From contig JAYKKR010000015.1 of assembly GCA_036971615.1 (NCBI GenBank), positions 310,001 to 374,000 on the forward strand: a DNA stretch of 64,000 bases, given 5' to 3'. The notes under the pieces are model-generated. The model ran no database searches. It had not been told where the DNA came from and worked only from the letters and a program-made list of their open reading frames with translations. Numbering within the stretch: position 1 is the stretch's first letter; every line of letters begins with the position of its first letter. This DNA is from Amyloporia xantha (Eukaryota; Basidiomycota; Agaricomycetes; Polyporales; Adustoporiaceae). Below are positions 52,880-64,000 of the stretch, in pieces. Position numbers and translations under genes: made by a program.

Positions 52880-55112
52880 CTACCACTCCCCGTCAAATCC
52901 AATGAAACCTTGAGCCAATCATCAGCACGAACATATGGACATCATACAAAATCGCGAGGCTCACCTGTTAGAAGAAACACTGGGAAGAAACGCTTTTTCT
53001 CTAATGATGAACACCAATTCCATGCACTCGTCAGCCGACCATCAATGCATGACCCTGCATCAAAGTAGTTCCCCGCGCCAGAGCCATCGAAACCGTGGCG
53101 GAAGAAGTCCGCAAGGATCTCGCGGCAACATGAATCTACACTGCCAAATTCATCATCGATGTACGAACGTAGTGCAGGATTTTCAGCCAGCTTCGGGATT
53201 TGCGAAAGCGTATTACAAATCGGGAGGAGAATACGATAAATTTGAGAGTATTTGTCTGTTTGTAAGATCAGTAAGGTAGAACAAGTACATCATAGCATAC
53301 GGGAATTCAAGGTACTCACCAATGAACATCAACGCGTTCGGCACGTTGTGATCGCCCATATGGATGACGGACGAACCGACCCACGTACCGATGCTCTTCT
53401 GAGCACGGCCGAGGATGACATGCATCATGCGTGAAGTCTTCGGGGCGGCCTGTACTCGGTTCAGGCCTTGACCAGTGTCACGCAGACGGTACGGGGCGTT
53501 TTCAGCCAATAAATCCTGTTCTGCAAGAGACCATAGATGAAACATATCTAAACAATACACGCAGACATTAGACAAGGGACCCTTTCTGAGAGTAATGTTG
53601 AGAGGCCTACCATGCAAGACCTCTCTCCAGAGCGTCAAGCTCTGAATAACATAAGCGTACTGCTTGGAGTGGTCGTGGGTGAGCCTTGCCCCACCCTTCC
53701 CGCTTTTGATTGCGAGGCTGCTCTTGCCATCTTTAGCCTCCGTAGGATGGAAGTACTTCTTCAAGTATGAGATCATCTTATCACATGGATCGCGGTTCAC
53801 CCTCAAGAAGGCATGGTTGTCTCCGATACTATACAGACATTGCCGGATCTGTTCTTGGCTAAGACCCCCTCGCTCGTACCGCGTCGCCAAGGTCTCGATC
53901 GCACGCTCCTTCGACTTGATTTCTTTTTGAACGTCCCTGCGAGAACGGCCTTCTGAGTAAATCTCTTTTGTTGCAGCTGAAACGAGGTCGTCGCGCAAGA
54001 GGTCCAACGCATCACGCTCCTCCAGGAGGTTATAGACAGTTTTGATCGGTTTCACGCAAGTGAAGTTGAGTAGATCCTTGACCTCGGAGGTTTGACTGTC
54101 CTAAAATCAGGATATACAGAAATTTCGCAAAAGGTAAGTGCTATAGAACCGACCTGCAGGAGATACATCAGCTTTCCATACGTAGAACGCATCTTGTCAG
54201 GATTCATGATCTTATGTCGTCGACCCAGCTCGAAGATCTGCTGGTAGAAATCTTCATTCGCCGCAAAATCGCGATCCGCAAACAATTCCTGGCCTTGCTT
54301 ATAGTCGGCAGAGAGGACAAGCCCAGACATGATTGCACACAGTTCACGAATCTGATGCACGATGCGCTTTGCCTTTGATAACCCAAAGCCGATGGTATCA
54401 ATCTTGTCGGTATACTCTGAGACATTCAGGGCGGCCTCGAGAAGGCGAAGAAATTTTCGCTCTCCCAGCGTGAGGCGCATCGGAATGAACTTCGAACGAT
54501 CCACGAACCACTCCCCGACAGTTGATTCGACCTTTGTAGATGACCTTGTGGGCAGTACGGAAGTTGTCCCTACGTCTTCCAGTTCCTCGTCGGAGTTTTC
54601 GTCAATGTGCATCTGTAAACCCTAGGATCTTGAGCAACCCAATGGTAGAACCATGGTTGAAATACCTACAGCATCCCCATTCGTCTCTTTCGCAGTGCCA
54701 TTTGCTGAGGCTGTGCCATTCTGCAGCTTGGCTCGCTTTTCACGCTGGCCTGAAAGAGGCTTCGTTGCATGTCTCTTGCGTGTACCCTTGCGATGCTGCG
54801 CAGCAAAGCAGACTTCACAATAATCATCTCCGCAAACTTCACAGTGCAATTGTGCAGGCTGGTCTGAAAAGTTCCTTGCCATATGTATAATGAGATTTGG
54901 CGATGACTACACGTTTGCGTACCTTCACATTCTACACAGAAGCCCTGAGTTGCAACCCCTTCACTAGACTCCTCATCCCAACCGCCTTCAGGGGCATCCT
55001 TCGCCGTGGGGTGCTCTAAGCTGTCGTGATCTCCGCTGAGAATGTTGTCCAGAGAAAACCCCGGACTGTCGATCTGCTTCTCCGTCGTGGATTGGTCACT
55101 TTGTGGGGTCAT
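52880..55112 (-). CDS. B-box zinc finger plus DUF2009-like protein
   Basis: Seven exons join in phase: 55112-54923, 54863-54670, 54612-54154, 54100-53611, 53547-53320, 53255-52965 and 52908-52880, giving 626 residues. N terminus acidic; at about 58-105 a B-box-like zinc finger (CVECE, CEVCGDDYC, CFAAQHRKGTRKRH). The rest matches what I know as DUF2009: GERKFLRLLEAAL, RHKIMNPDKMRSTYGKL, then DCKMISYLKKYFHP-like DPCDKMISYLKK, and HMGDHNVPNALMFI. DKYSQIYRIL, ADFFRHGFDGSG and the C-terminal FIGFDGEW complete it. The family is conserved in plants and fungi but has no established function. The two cysteines and histidines expected for the zinc finger are present. Intact. Confidence 0.85.
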
Positions 55113-55534
55113 TCGGCAGAGAAAGGGAGCCTTCGTCAGACAGTAAGGTTACGGGCAAATAAAAGGGAATGAGAAAGCAGTGGAAGTTCTGTGGCACACG
55201 TGTATATCATTGTCCCAGCGGCTCTCGGGCTGAGTTGACTTTGTCGCAAGACTTGCTATTTGTCGTTGAACATGACGAGAAAGGAATACGACGGCCTATT
55301 GGCTAACCGGTGTCCGTTCTAACCATGTTCATTGCATAATTAGGCTCCTGTCACTCGCTCTGAATAACCGCATTGATCACTATCTTGACTTAAATATATA
55401 GAGCCACTGGACGGACACGACGACATCTCAGAAGGCAATCAGCATCTCTGCGACCTTTCGGTGATGCGGACGACAAGTAAAATACAGATCATTAATGTAT
55501 AAATAGTGGCAAGTCCAGACCGAAAACCCATTAT
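55113..55534. other. Intergenic region
   Basis: About 420 bp between the start of the DUF2009-like gene and the stop of the Tls1-like gene; presumably the promoter of the former. No other signal recognised. Confidence 0.45.
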
Positions 55535-56755
55535 TCATTTACGCATCCTTTTCTTAAAACGTTCCATGACCTATGTTGGGGTGAAGGGATGATCAAACTG
55601 ACGTCGCGGTAGGGAAGGAGAGACTCACCAGTTCGTCTGTCGCCATCTGAGTCCGTTCATGGTGAGGCCTCCGATACTCATGGTCCTCAGGAAGCATGCC
55701 CATAGCTTCCAGTTTCGCGTCCCTAATAATGTCCGCGTCAGATTTCATCTTGAGGTTGGGTCGGTAAACTGTTGCAATATATCAGTATTTGAAGAAAGGG
55801 TAAAGGCGCAGGACTGACAGCGCGCAGCTGCAAGATGCTCCTCGTCGTCGGTCTTTCTCTTCCGGTCTTTGCGTTCCTCAGTAAGCGTGCGCTTGGCCTT
55901 TTCTGTCTCCTCGATGTTCTTCAGGCGAGTACTGTAAATAAAGGTACGCGCGTTAGAGTGCGTGAGGAAAGCTTTAGTGAAGACATACTCCATCCCAAGG
56001 TCGACCTCCGGTATCGCTGTCAACATAGCCAGACTATTCGTGACGCTGCCCTCGTCCTGCTCCTTCCTCTCCTGCTTCACTTTGTACTTGTCCGGTACGC
56101 TGAACAGTTCAGCATAGGGATCCGCTGGGCCATCATTCGCCTTGTCCTGATCCTCGCTCCCTCGCCTTAGCTTCATATTCTCCTCGATATAAGCCATCCT
56201 GCAATACGCAAAATAGTTTTAAAGAACCTAACGCAGAGGAGCACGTTAGAGGACGTACATGTGTTTGTCAACATCCAGCACATTAGTCTGCTGGGTGAAG
56301 TTGTTTGTACGAACTACTCTCCTCGCCTTCATCTCAGCATCGTCTTCTTCCCTGAGCCATCCAAGATGTCAATGACCAATATCGTAAACTATAGCAAAGG
56401 AGGCTGGAACGCACTCATCGTCGTTGTCTTTACTTGCGCCTTTTCTCAGCCCGCCTTCCACCTCCTCGCCCTCCCGAGGCTTCTTTTTCTTCTTCTTGAC
56501 ATCACCTTTCACGAGCCTCTGTACATCAATGCCCTCCCTAGCTCGTCTGAGCTTGCGCAGCTCGATAAGGTCGGCTACGCTATAGAACGATTAATAGGTC
56601 AATTCAGGGTCTGGTAGCCATTGACAATGAAATGGCCAGAGGACCTACTCTAGCTTATCATCACGTTGCAGTTCTTCCCCTTCAAGTTGCTCATCCTCAA
56701 CTTCGACGGACTTCTGCCTGATGTGAGGTGGAGGACGAGTTCGTTTCCTAATCAT
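55535..56755 (-). CDS. tls1: Tls1 / C9orf78 (HCA59 family) spliceosome-associated protein
   Basis: Seven exons join in phase: 56755-56649, 56579-56415, 56351-56259, 56198-55989, 55931-55819, 55768-55629 and 55570-55535, giving 287 residues, close to the human protein (289). Conserved features: basic start (MIRKRTRPPP), LIELRKLRRAREGID, then DVDKHMMAYIEE across an exon junction, then LTAIPEVDLGMD, EKAKRTLTEERKDRKRK, and a basic C-terminal end RFKKRMRK. Family members bind the spliceosome and influence splice-site choice; the fission yeast homologue acts in splicing of heterochromatin and telomere factors. Nuclear. The start at 56755 is the first ATG giving the basic N terminus. Confidence 0.85.
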
Positions 56756-56986
56756 GACGGTGTCGTGTAGGTATAATTCAAGTCCTCAAACTTGCCTCAA
56801 ACAGTGCGGAGCGATATTTAGGCGCCCGGAGAGTGACATGCCATCAATAGCGGGACGATATACAAATTTCTTATAAGTACACAGCATACACCAATAGCGG
56901 GAATAAAAAACAGCATAACTCAAAAGTCCGTACAGCTCTATGCAGATGACCGCAAGAAACGGAGATCCAGACCTTTATGATTTCCC

Positions 56987-58801
56987 CTACGTCTCAGCAG
57001 CTGGAGTGATGGACCGAGCAGGTGTCGGCAGCTGTCTGCTGTCCTCACCTACACCTTCCCATTCTAAAATTTCCGATGCCACTTGTTCCCGCATGTAATC
57101 CCTGGCACTGGTGAGAACGTCAAAATAGCTCGGATCAGGGCCACTGCTTTCGGGTGCTTCTTCCAGTTCTCCGGCTGTTGTGGCGTCCTGCTGCTCACCA
57201 GTTTGCTCATCCTCAGCAGGGGAGGCATAACGAGACAACAAAGACTCAGGTGCGCGAAGGCCACCCCGGCGGAGACGAGGGGCAATGACTTGCCGCCTCG
57301 CTTCGTTGATGTCCGCAATGGTTGCTCTTCGGCTGGGCGGAGATGTAGAACGTTCTGGTGCAGGGGTAACTGATGATGTGAGCGAGTACCATAATCGAGA
57401 AGAGCCCTGGCCACTGGACGAGCCAATCGCAGCTTGATCAGAGTTGCCGGCATCGTGGGGAGGTGACTGTGAGGGCTCAGGGCTGTAGGGGAAAGCGCCT
57501 CCCATTTCCTGATGGCGACGAAGGTGACCCCATGGGCTTAGAGGGAAAGATCTTCTAACCGCTGGGAATGGATTCACTGAAGAAGACGCCGTCATCGATG
57601 TTGCTGGCTCCTCTTGAGCGAGAGGACTTGATCTAAATCGCCACATCCCGTCAGAGGATTCTTCAGGCCTGACTGTTTCGGTGTCATGCTGGTTTTGCCG
57701 AATAGAAGATCGACGACGGTTGGTAAATTCGTTGAAGTCGACAGTTCTCGAGCGCGCAGGGCGACGAAGGGAGTTTTGTCGGGCTAGTGTGGCAGACCCT
57801 GCGGAAGTGCTGCTATGCGCCCAAGGACTCGATCTGTAGGCGATGGAGGGTAATACAGGAGATAATGGTCGTGGGCTAGTGATAGAGTAGCTGTTGTGGC
57901 CGAGCTCCGCGGCATCTGAGGAACCCGTAGCAAGAGGTATTGTCTCGGAAGGACGTAGACGGTCGAGCAAGTCCATCGCCATGGGATACGTAGCGGGAGC
58001 ATAGGCATCGTACAGATCGGAATTGATACGAGCGCCTTCAAAGGGTGTATCGGCCTCGCTGGGATTACTATGATTGTCACCGTGCTCATCGTCGTCGTCT
58101 GTGAGCTCTGCCGCCAGATCTGTGTATACAACATTGAATCCAGGCCTACCGACAACTCGGCTGGCATGCCGGCGGCGACGATAAATGTGTATTGGGGATG
58201 TTTGCATGCGGAGAGACTTCGCGGTCCGCTCCGATATGAGGCGTCGATCAGGAGTGTTGGTTCGTGTACGACGGTCGGCCATTTCCTATAGCATCAATAT
58301 CAGTATGTGCCTTCACAACTAGACAGTTTCACGCTGATAGAACGAACTGATAGAACGTCGACGCACCTTGACAAGCACTTCTAATAAAGTTGTGGTGAAA
58401 GTGTCACCCGCATCGAGCTCTTCCACGAAGGCTTCATATGAAATGGCAGGTCCTTCATGTTCAAGCTTGATTCTTTTGATGGCGCCCGCTCTGATACGAC
58501 ACAGTTAAAATCGTGCAGAGAGATTGAAGAGCAGTGGCTGGACATACACCAGGCTTTTAAATTTGGCTTGTAAAACTTCGTCGTGGTGCGCCAGTGTCCT
58601 GGATGGTTTCTATGATAAGCTGCAAGAGCAGCCATAAGAAGTGGACGAACCATTTTGCCCATGTTTCCAAGAGGTGTGTCGGAGGGAGAATACCTTCGAT
58701 GAGCACAAGTGGTGGTCAAGGCTGTCGTTACTCGTAGACTGCTCAGTAGCAGTAGGCACAGATCCCGTGACTATTTGGTCTTGTTTACTCGGCTGGTGCA
58801 C
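56987..58801 (-). CDS. Uncharacterised Ser/Arg-rich protein, 530 residues
   Basis: Four exons join in phase: 58801-58694, 58609-58548, 58490-58367 and 58285-56987. The N-terminal 100 residues look folded and helical (RTLAHHDEVLQAKFKSL, then FVEELDAGDTFTTTLLEVLV). The remainder is Ser/Pro/Arg-rich and probably unstructured, with a basic patch IYRRRRHASRVVGRPGF and an acidic DDDDEH. The C-terminal 60 residues hold FDVLTSARDYMREQVASEI, possibly a helix. I recognise no family. It shares a 277-bp promoter with TFIIB. Choosing the ATG of exon 4 alone would lose the only folded part, so I prefer the longer model. Confidence 0.65.
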
Positions 58802-59078
58802 AAAGGCTGGGCCACCTTCAAGCCGCCTTTCTCATCCTCCTTTATCCTTGCTTGTCACTGTCTTGAGCATCGAAGGGACAGTTTCACGGTGATTTGCATT
58901 TGTGGTGGGTTGCCTCATTTACTCTTTCCGTTAGCAATGACTCTATACAGGAAGGACCCCAGTCGCGTTCTTCTACATCCGAAAGTCCCTTTAAATAAAT
59001 AAATAAACAGCAGCGCACAGAAGATCCGTTCATTCGTATCGTTCATCCACCTGTAAAACTCCACCACCCGCACGTACC
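58802..59078. promoter_or_regulatory. Divergent promoter between the 530-residue protein gene and TFIIB
   Basis: 277 bp separate the two start codons. An AAATAAATAAATAAA tract at about 58992-59008 lies some 75 bp before the TFIIB start. No TATA box assigned. Confidence 0.45.
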
Positions 59079-60204
59079 ATGGCATACGCACAACCCTTTC
59101 CGCTCGCTCAACCGATCCAAAAAGTACAGCAGGCGACTTTCGGTCCTGATCTTGCCGTTCGCCTCATCTGTCCTGAATGCAGAGACCCGAATCCCAAGAT
59201 TGTCGAGGAGTTCAGTAGCGGCGACCTCGTATGTGGTACGTGTGGGCTGGTACTAGGAGACAGGGTGGTTGACACGAGGAGTGAATGGCGGGTAAGTTTT
59301 TCGCGTGATGATTTGGCGTCTTTGCATGAGTCATGGGCTTCCCTGTGTCTCTTAGACTTTCGCCAACGACGAGGGCGATGATCCATCGCGTGTAGGAGCT
59401 GCATCCGACCCCCTTATGGAGGGCATGGAACAGCTGGACACCACCATCTCATTTCGTGATGGTGGATCAGGCATTGCGCGCGAGCTGCAGCGAGCGGCTT
59501 CCCGCTCATCCGCTTCACGTTCCGAGCGCAATCTCCTCCAAGCGTTCCGCGACATATCCTCGTGGTGCGACCAATTTTCTCTTCCAAAAACGATCTCAGA
59601 TATCGCGAAGCAGCTCTACAAGCGCTCCGATGAGGAGAAGCTCCTGCGAGGAAAACCTCTTGACGCTGTCATTGCCGCCTGTATCTTCATTGCGTGTAGG
59701 CAGGCGCACGTTCCGCGGACGTTCCGCGAGATATGCAATCTCACGCATGTCAGCAAGAAAGTCCTGGGGCAGTGTTATAAAGCGCTTGAACAGGCGTTCA
59801 ATCTCACCCCAGGCGCATCGGCTACAGCAGATCGTCATCTGAATACCCCGGCTGCGGCGCGGGGGCCAGAGGATCTGCTTGTGCGGTACTGCAACCATCT
59901 GGATCTGCCACCAAATGTTCAGCCAATTTGTTCGGATATCATTATCAAGGCGCGCGACCTAGGCATTGCGGACGGTCGGTCGCCGGTGTCTATTGCAGGA
60001 GGCGCGATATACTTCACGTGCCATTTACTTGGTAAGGTCAAGAGCGCGCGGGACATCAGTGCGGTGGCGGGTGTCAGCGAGGGCACTATTAAGCTGGTAT
60101 ACCGGTTATACTATGCAGAAGCAGAGAAGCTAGTAAAGGAGGAATGGATAAAGGAGGGTAAGGCGGACTTGGCCAGATTGCCCGTGGACAATTCGACGAA
60201 GTAA
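59079..60204 (+). CDS. SUA7: Transcription initiation factor TFIIB
   Basis: Two exons, 59079-59291 and 59356-60204, join in phase after WR to give [14 protein letters not shown], the conserved B-reader neighbourhood; 353 residues in all. The N-terminal zinc ribbon has C-x2-C ... C-x2-C (CPEC at about 31, CGTC at about 50). Two cyclin-like repeats follow: [12 protein letters not shown] to [14 protein letters not shown], and [14 protein letters not shown] to [20 protein letters not shown]. The basal factor links TBP at the promoter to RNA polymerase II and helps choose the start site; it acts in the nucleus. Length and motifs match fungal homologues. Single copy here and intact. Converges on RRS1, leaving only 170 bp between stops. 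Confidence 0.95.
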
Positions 60205-60374
60205 AAGTAGGCCTAGGGGTTGGGGAATCGCCAACACGTCTATCATATACCATGCATAATGCCATCCTGTACATACATACATTACAATGTGATCACATTC
60301 GTTATGAATATGAATAAGCAGCTTCCAGCTTTTGACTGTAATGGGAGAAGAGCTAGAAATGCGCGGAAGCAGTG

Positions 60375-61565
60375 TCATCTTCTAGTCTTTCTGGCATTTC
60401 GGGTTCCCCTGCCGTCCTCACGAGCGAGAGCCGCACTGCCCTTGCCTTTACTCGCCGACCTGATCGCTTTCCTAACGTTGAGTACATCGTCTTTGCCGCC
60501 GCCACCAGCCGAAGACTTCGACCTCTTCGCAGCTGGGTCTCGATCAAGCTTTTGAAGGATGGCTAAGTTATTTGATTTTTCTGCCGAAGCGGACACTTCG
60601 GTCGGATCGAACTGAAACAATGCAGAAGGTAGATCAAAAACTTTAAAATTCAAGACAACAAGCGTGTTTCCACGAGCGCACCTTCCGTTTGACCCCTTTA
60701 AGTTTCTTCTCGCCTTCTAGTTTCCTGTCAAATTTCCCCATACTTGCCGTACTACTCCGCGTGGTGGCAAGCGTCCTGTCTATCTGCTTTTTGCGCTCTT
60801 GAGGAGGTCCGCCGGAGGTCGTGCTAGCGCTGACACCTTGAGCACGAGCAAGATTTTGCTGGTGCTGCTTCTCGTTCTTGGCCATTTTGGCTTTGCGCGC
60901 ATCACGCGCCACTTTAGCGGGGTCATGGTCCACGTCTTTTCAGCATAGTTTCACATCAGCTCCATTCTGACGAAGACCGCATGAAGGCGCGTACCAGCAT
61001 TAGCAGGTACCACCGTCAACCACTGGTTCTCTTCTTTCTTGTTTTTACCCTTCCAGCCCCAGCGGTCTACCCACTCCTGTTTCTCCTCATCCCACTCCTT
61101 CTTCTCTTTTATCTTCTTCTGAATGCCCTTTGCCTTGGCAAACTGTTCCCATTTTGTTGGCGGTTTCGGCTTTGGAAGTGGTTTCGCACGTGGTAACTGC
61201 GTCGTAGGTGGCGGAAGCTGCGCAAGAGGCCCATCCGGCGATGATGTCGTTGGCAGAGAGAAGAGAGAGTTGACAAGTGCTTGGACGCCATCACGAGCCG
61301 TGGAAAGCAAATACTCTTCAAGGTTCTCGCTATAAAGGCTGGCGGTTAGCGTTATAGAGGTATACCCAGAATACCACCCACTTGTAGCCCTCGATATCAA
61401 CAGGATTGAGATCAGTGACGGTCAAAAATCCTGCGTCTACCTCGAGGGGTATGTCCTTCTCGACCGCAATCAACTTCCTGGATTGAACTCAGCATCTCAC
61501 CCGACATGGACTGACAAGACGTACTGTTTGGCTGCATGTGTGGCCAAAATTTCTGAAACATCCAT
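60375..61565 (-). CDS. RRS1: Ribosome biogenesis regulatory protein Rrs1
   Basis: Five exons join in phase: 61565-61525, 61477-61382, 61329-60995, 60935-60682 and 60611-60375, giving 320 residues. Family landmarks in order: MDVSEILATHAAKQ, then EVDAGFLTVTDLNP, then a Pro/Lys-rich LPRAKPLPKPKPPTKWEQFA. AKAKGIQKKIKEKKEWDE, WVDRWGWKG and an Arg/Lys-rich C-terminal tail follow. In yeast Rrs1 works with Rpf2 to load 5S RNP (5S rRNA, Rpl5, Rpl11) into the pre-60S ribosome in the nucleolus. The first exon is too short to stand out alone; it was recovered through the family start and a GT-AG pair of about 47 nt. Intact. Confidence 0.93.
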
Positions 61566-61952
61566 CCTGAAACGATGTAGAGAAAGAGGATGCCAGCGAC
61601 AGCAAAAGAATTCGCGGTGTCTGCTACAGACTTGTCAGGCAAATGCAGAGAATCGAAAATGAGGATGATCGGAAATTGCCGGTAATCGCCGATTACTGAG
61701 AGTATAGCGCTAAATGCCGAAGGACTTAGAAAGTTAGAATCGCACTTGATAGCTAGTAAGTATAAGTCAAGTATAAGTACAGGGAATACTCAGAGTCTCA
61801 GACGGGGTCCTCGAGGCTCAACTGTGAAATAATGCCACATATGTACCATTTCTCTGACAGGAGTCTGACATCAATTACAGCATCAATACATCATCCAGCA
61901 TTCTACAGTAGTCAGGATTTTACACCCGTTTTTTATACAAGCAAGCCAAATA

Positions 61953-63599
61953 TCAAGCTGCTGCAGCCGCCTGGGGAGCAGCTGCAGGTGCAGGGGTGTC
62001 AACAGCCGCTGATGCACTACTACTTACAACTCCGCTAGCACTGGCAACCGCCTCAGCACCACCCTTCTTCTGTGCAGCGGAAACCACTTCGAGTACGTTG
62101 GCGAGTCCTGCTTTCCATGCGACCAGGCGTTTCTCAAGGATTTCCCATTGAGGACGCTCGAATGCCCGTGCAGTGGCGCGAGTGATACGCAATGTTTGGG
62201 AAGTCTGAGAGAGGCGTCCGGACAGGAGTCCCGCACGGATAACTACAGGGAGTACAATTAGTGAGGATCAGAGTGCCAGACAAAAATATGTACCATCGAT
62301 CGCCCAACGTTCCACATCCGCAGACTCTACATGCAATGCTGCGGCGATGGTGGAGTAGGGCAGGTCATGTCCGATGTTCTGGAACCCGAGAGTCGCGAGA
62401 GTGACCAGTCTGATTTTACGTTCAAGCTGCAGCTTGTCCAGATCTAAGGGCACGCGTTAGTGATTGGAAATCTTAGACTTGGGGCGCATGCAAAACGCCG
62501 TCTTCGCGTACCATATTTCGCGAATGCGTCTGGATGGCTCTCCTCCCAGGCCTTATACTCTGGCAGGCCATCGTTGAGGAATATTCGGAGGAGGGCAAAC
62601 AGCTCATGGTCTTTCGCGGCAACTACCGCATCTAGGCGGAATAGCGTATCGAAATCGAAGAGGAGGGGAAGCCGAAGTGCAGCAGCGATCGCGTCAACTG
62701 CGGCTGACTGAGCGTTAGGAGACGAAGGTGGGAGGGAGCGGACATAGGATAGGGTGTACTCGTATGATGTTTCTCTATGATGCATCCGTTAACTCCTATC
62801 TGATACTGGCTGGCCAGAGCACTTACGGCTGTGCACATTTCGAGAATGCAGCGGCGATGAGCTGAAGGAAGTTGCTCTTTTCTTCGGCAGAGACATCCCA
62901 CTCTGTAAGCCACTTTTCTACGTCAGGACGTGATAGCCCCAGGAGTTCAAGCTCATCATGCTCAGTGGCCAGTTCCAGAAGTGTTTTGTAGACAGGTAAT
63001 CGAAGACTTGATCGACGAGGCAGAGCGTTGAATAAATTTGATAATCTGTAGGAACGAGCTGACACTGAGAGATAGCTGAAATAACTCGGAGATGTACGCA
63101 CATCCGGTATTTGATCAATGTCTGGTCAGGAGAGGTGGCGATCGTCTGCACGAGATTACTGAAATGTGTTTTCGTCTCCGGTTGACCGAGAGGGAAGAGC
63201 GTGATGAAGTGTGAGAACAAGAGATTGAAGAACCCTTCAATCTCTGCGCGTAACAAGTCAGGATACTCGACAGTAGCACAGCGGCTCTCAGCGCTCACCT
63301 TTCTCCGACCCGTCTCCTAGTCCCTTCACCTCACCAAGCACCATTGTCAGAACTTTCTTCCGTCGTGCCTCATCCTCTTCAATAGGCACCTGCCCTTCTG
63401 TAGTCTCCAACACATCGACGAAAGGTTGGACGTAAACCGGTCGCTGTTCCTCGGGCTGGGTTAGGGCGAGATAGTCCACCAATTCGCGGATCTGATCAAA
63501 ATGTGAGATCTGCTATGGCTTCATCGTGTCAAAGTGCGGGCATACCTGCTCGGAGAATGTGCCCTCGGCAAATACAGATATTGCGTCTGCTACCGCCAT
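61953..63599 (-). CDS. EIF3M: Translation initiation factor eIF3 subunit M (PCI domain)
   Basis: Seven exons join in phase: 63599-63546, 63491-63299, 63243-63102, 63045-62827, 62774-62512, 62443-62294 and 62242-61953, giving 436 residues. Landmarks: EIEGFFNLLFSHF, ILSNLFNALPRRSSLRLPVY, WDVSAEEKSNFLQLI and VDAIAAALRLPLLFDFDTL. The PCI domain follows with KIRLVTLATLGFQ, then LPYSTIAAALHVESADVERW and AGLLSGRLSQ, then ERPQWEILEKRLVAWKAGL. The C terminus is an Ala-rich tail. eIF3m is part of the eIF3 PCI-MPN core that binds the 40S ribosome in the cytoplasm. Single-copy, intact. Its promoter side faces the gene starting at 63867. Confidence 0.92.
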
Positions 63600-63866
63600 T
63601 TTCGTGAATACAGACAGTGTATCCTGCGAGAAGGTTTGATTGACTTGAAGGTAGGAATGTCGTGGGAAACTCATTTTGCTACCATCCACGTGCCAGCGAT
63701 CGAGATTGCGCTGCGCTTGGCCTGCATACAGTAAGCGCCCAGTAGCTCTCCATCTCAAACAGTCACGACACGCTTATTACACGTATACCCATCTACAACT
63801 CTCATACAACTCTCAGATTAACGACCAAAGTCTTCTGGAAATACTCTTATAACATCCCCTACTATT
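63600..63866. promoter_or_regulatory. Divergent promoter of eIF3m and the next gene
   Basis: 267 bp between start codons of eIF3m (leftward) and the partial gene at the right edge. Pyrimidine-rich ACAACTCTCAT repeats at about 63795-63815. No defined element identified. Confidence 0.4.
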
Positions 63867-64000
63867 ATGAGTTTCTTCAGGTCTAACAACCAGCAACCGC
63901 CGCCGCCGCAAGCACCTTATTCTCGCATACCACCAGGCAGCGCTGCTAGTCATCGCGAGTTTGACCAGCCAGGTCGTGGGCAACGTGTGCCAGCACCGCG
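63867..64000 (+). CDS. Start of an unidentified gene, cut by window end
   Basis: ATG at 63867 opens a frame running off the window: MSFFRSNNQQPPPPQAPYSR and on, Pro/Gln/Arg-rich for the 44 residues visible. The low-complexity start does not allow assignment. Vesicle-fusion ATPases (Sec18/NSF) of some fungi have Met-Ser-Phe-Phe starts, but this is only a weak resemblance. Confidence 0.5.
   Translation, partial: MSFFRSNNQQPPPPQAPYSRIPPGSAASHREFDQPGRGQRVPAP

Overview
The window is nuclear DNA of a filamentous basidiomycete, most likely an Agaricomycete. Genes are split by many short GT-AG introns (about 50-70 nt). Housekeeping genes of fungal type sit beside a KDZ transposase, a TET/JBP-type dioxygenase and a chromodomain-bearing Ty3/gypsy element, a mix typical of mushroom-forming fungi. 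All calls were made by reading and splicing by eye; no search was run.

Left half, about 1-31 kb: a mobile or accessory island built from a recurring gene set that I call W, Z, S and H. W is a small protein with Trp-Trp motifs. Z has a conserved N-terminal domain, a mid-protein Zn2Cys6-like cysteine cluster and a coiled coil. S has a Ser-Pro-rich N terminus and a helical C terminus. H is HMG-box-like at its N terminus. A diverged set occupies 1-5.8 kb (W' broken, Z' broken, S' intact). A second set runs 7.1-17 kb (W, S, Z, H). A near-identical inverted copy of part of it lies at 23.6-30.9 kb. The two inverted arms (8130-15385 and 23643-30897) flank an 8.3 kb centre with the 5' part of H, a TET/JBP dioxygenase gene and a 5'-truncated KDZ transposase, followed by a G-rich minisatellite. 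In all three copies Z and S are divergent across about 245-250 bp, and a CGGCCG-containing tandem array lies just past the 3' end of S.

Middle, about 31-49 kb: degraded sequence (a truncated unknown gene, a cytochrome P450 relic), then a complete 13.1 kb LTR retrotransposon at 34071-47168. It has 488 bp LTRs differing at one base, a 5 bp target duplication, gag-protease, pol with RT/RNase H/integrase, a chromodomain behind an in-frame stop, and a third 1007-codon ORF that runs into the 3' LTR. Two candidate small inverted-repeat elements follow.

Right part, about 49.2-64 kb: an ordinary gene block. It holds two tandem short-chain dehydrogenase/reductase genes, a B-box plus DUF2009-like protein, the spliceosome-associated Tls1/C9orf78 homologue, an uncharacterised 530-residue protein, TFIIB, the ribosome biogenesis factor Rrs1, translation factor eIF3m, and the first codons of another gene. 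These look intact and single-purpose. The candidate for an undescribed system is the W-Z-S(-H) gene set and its link to the TET/JBP-KDZ pair.
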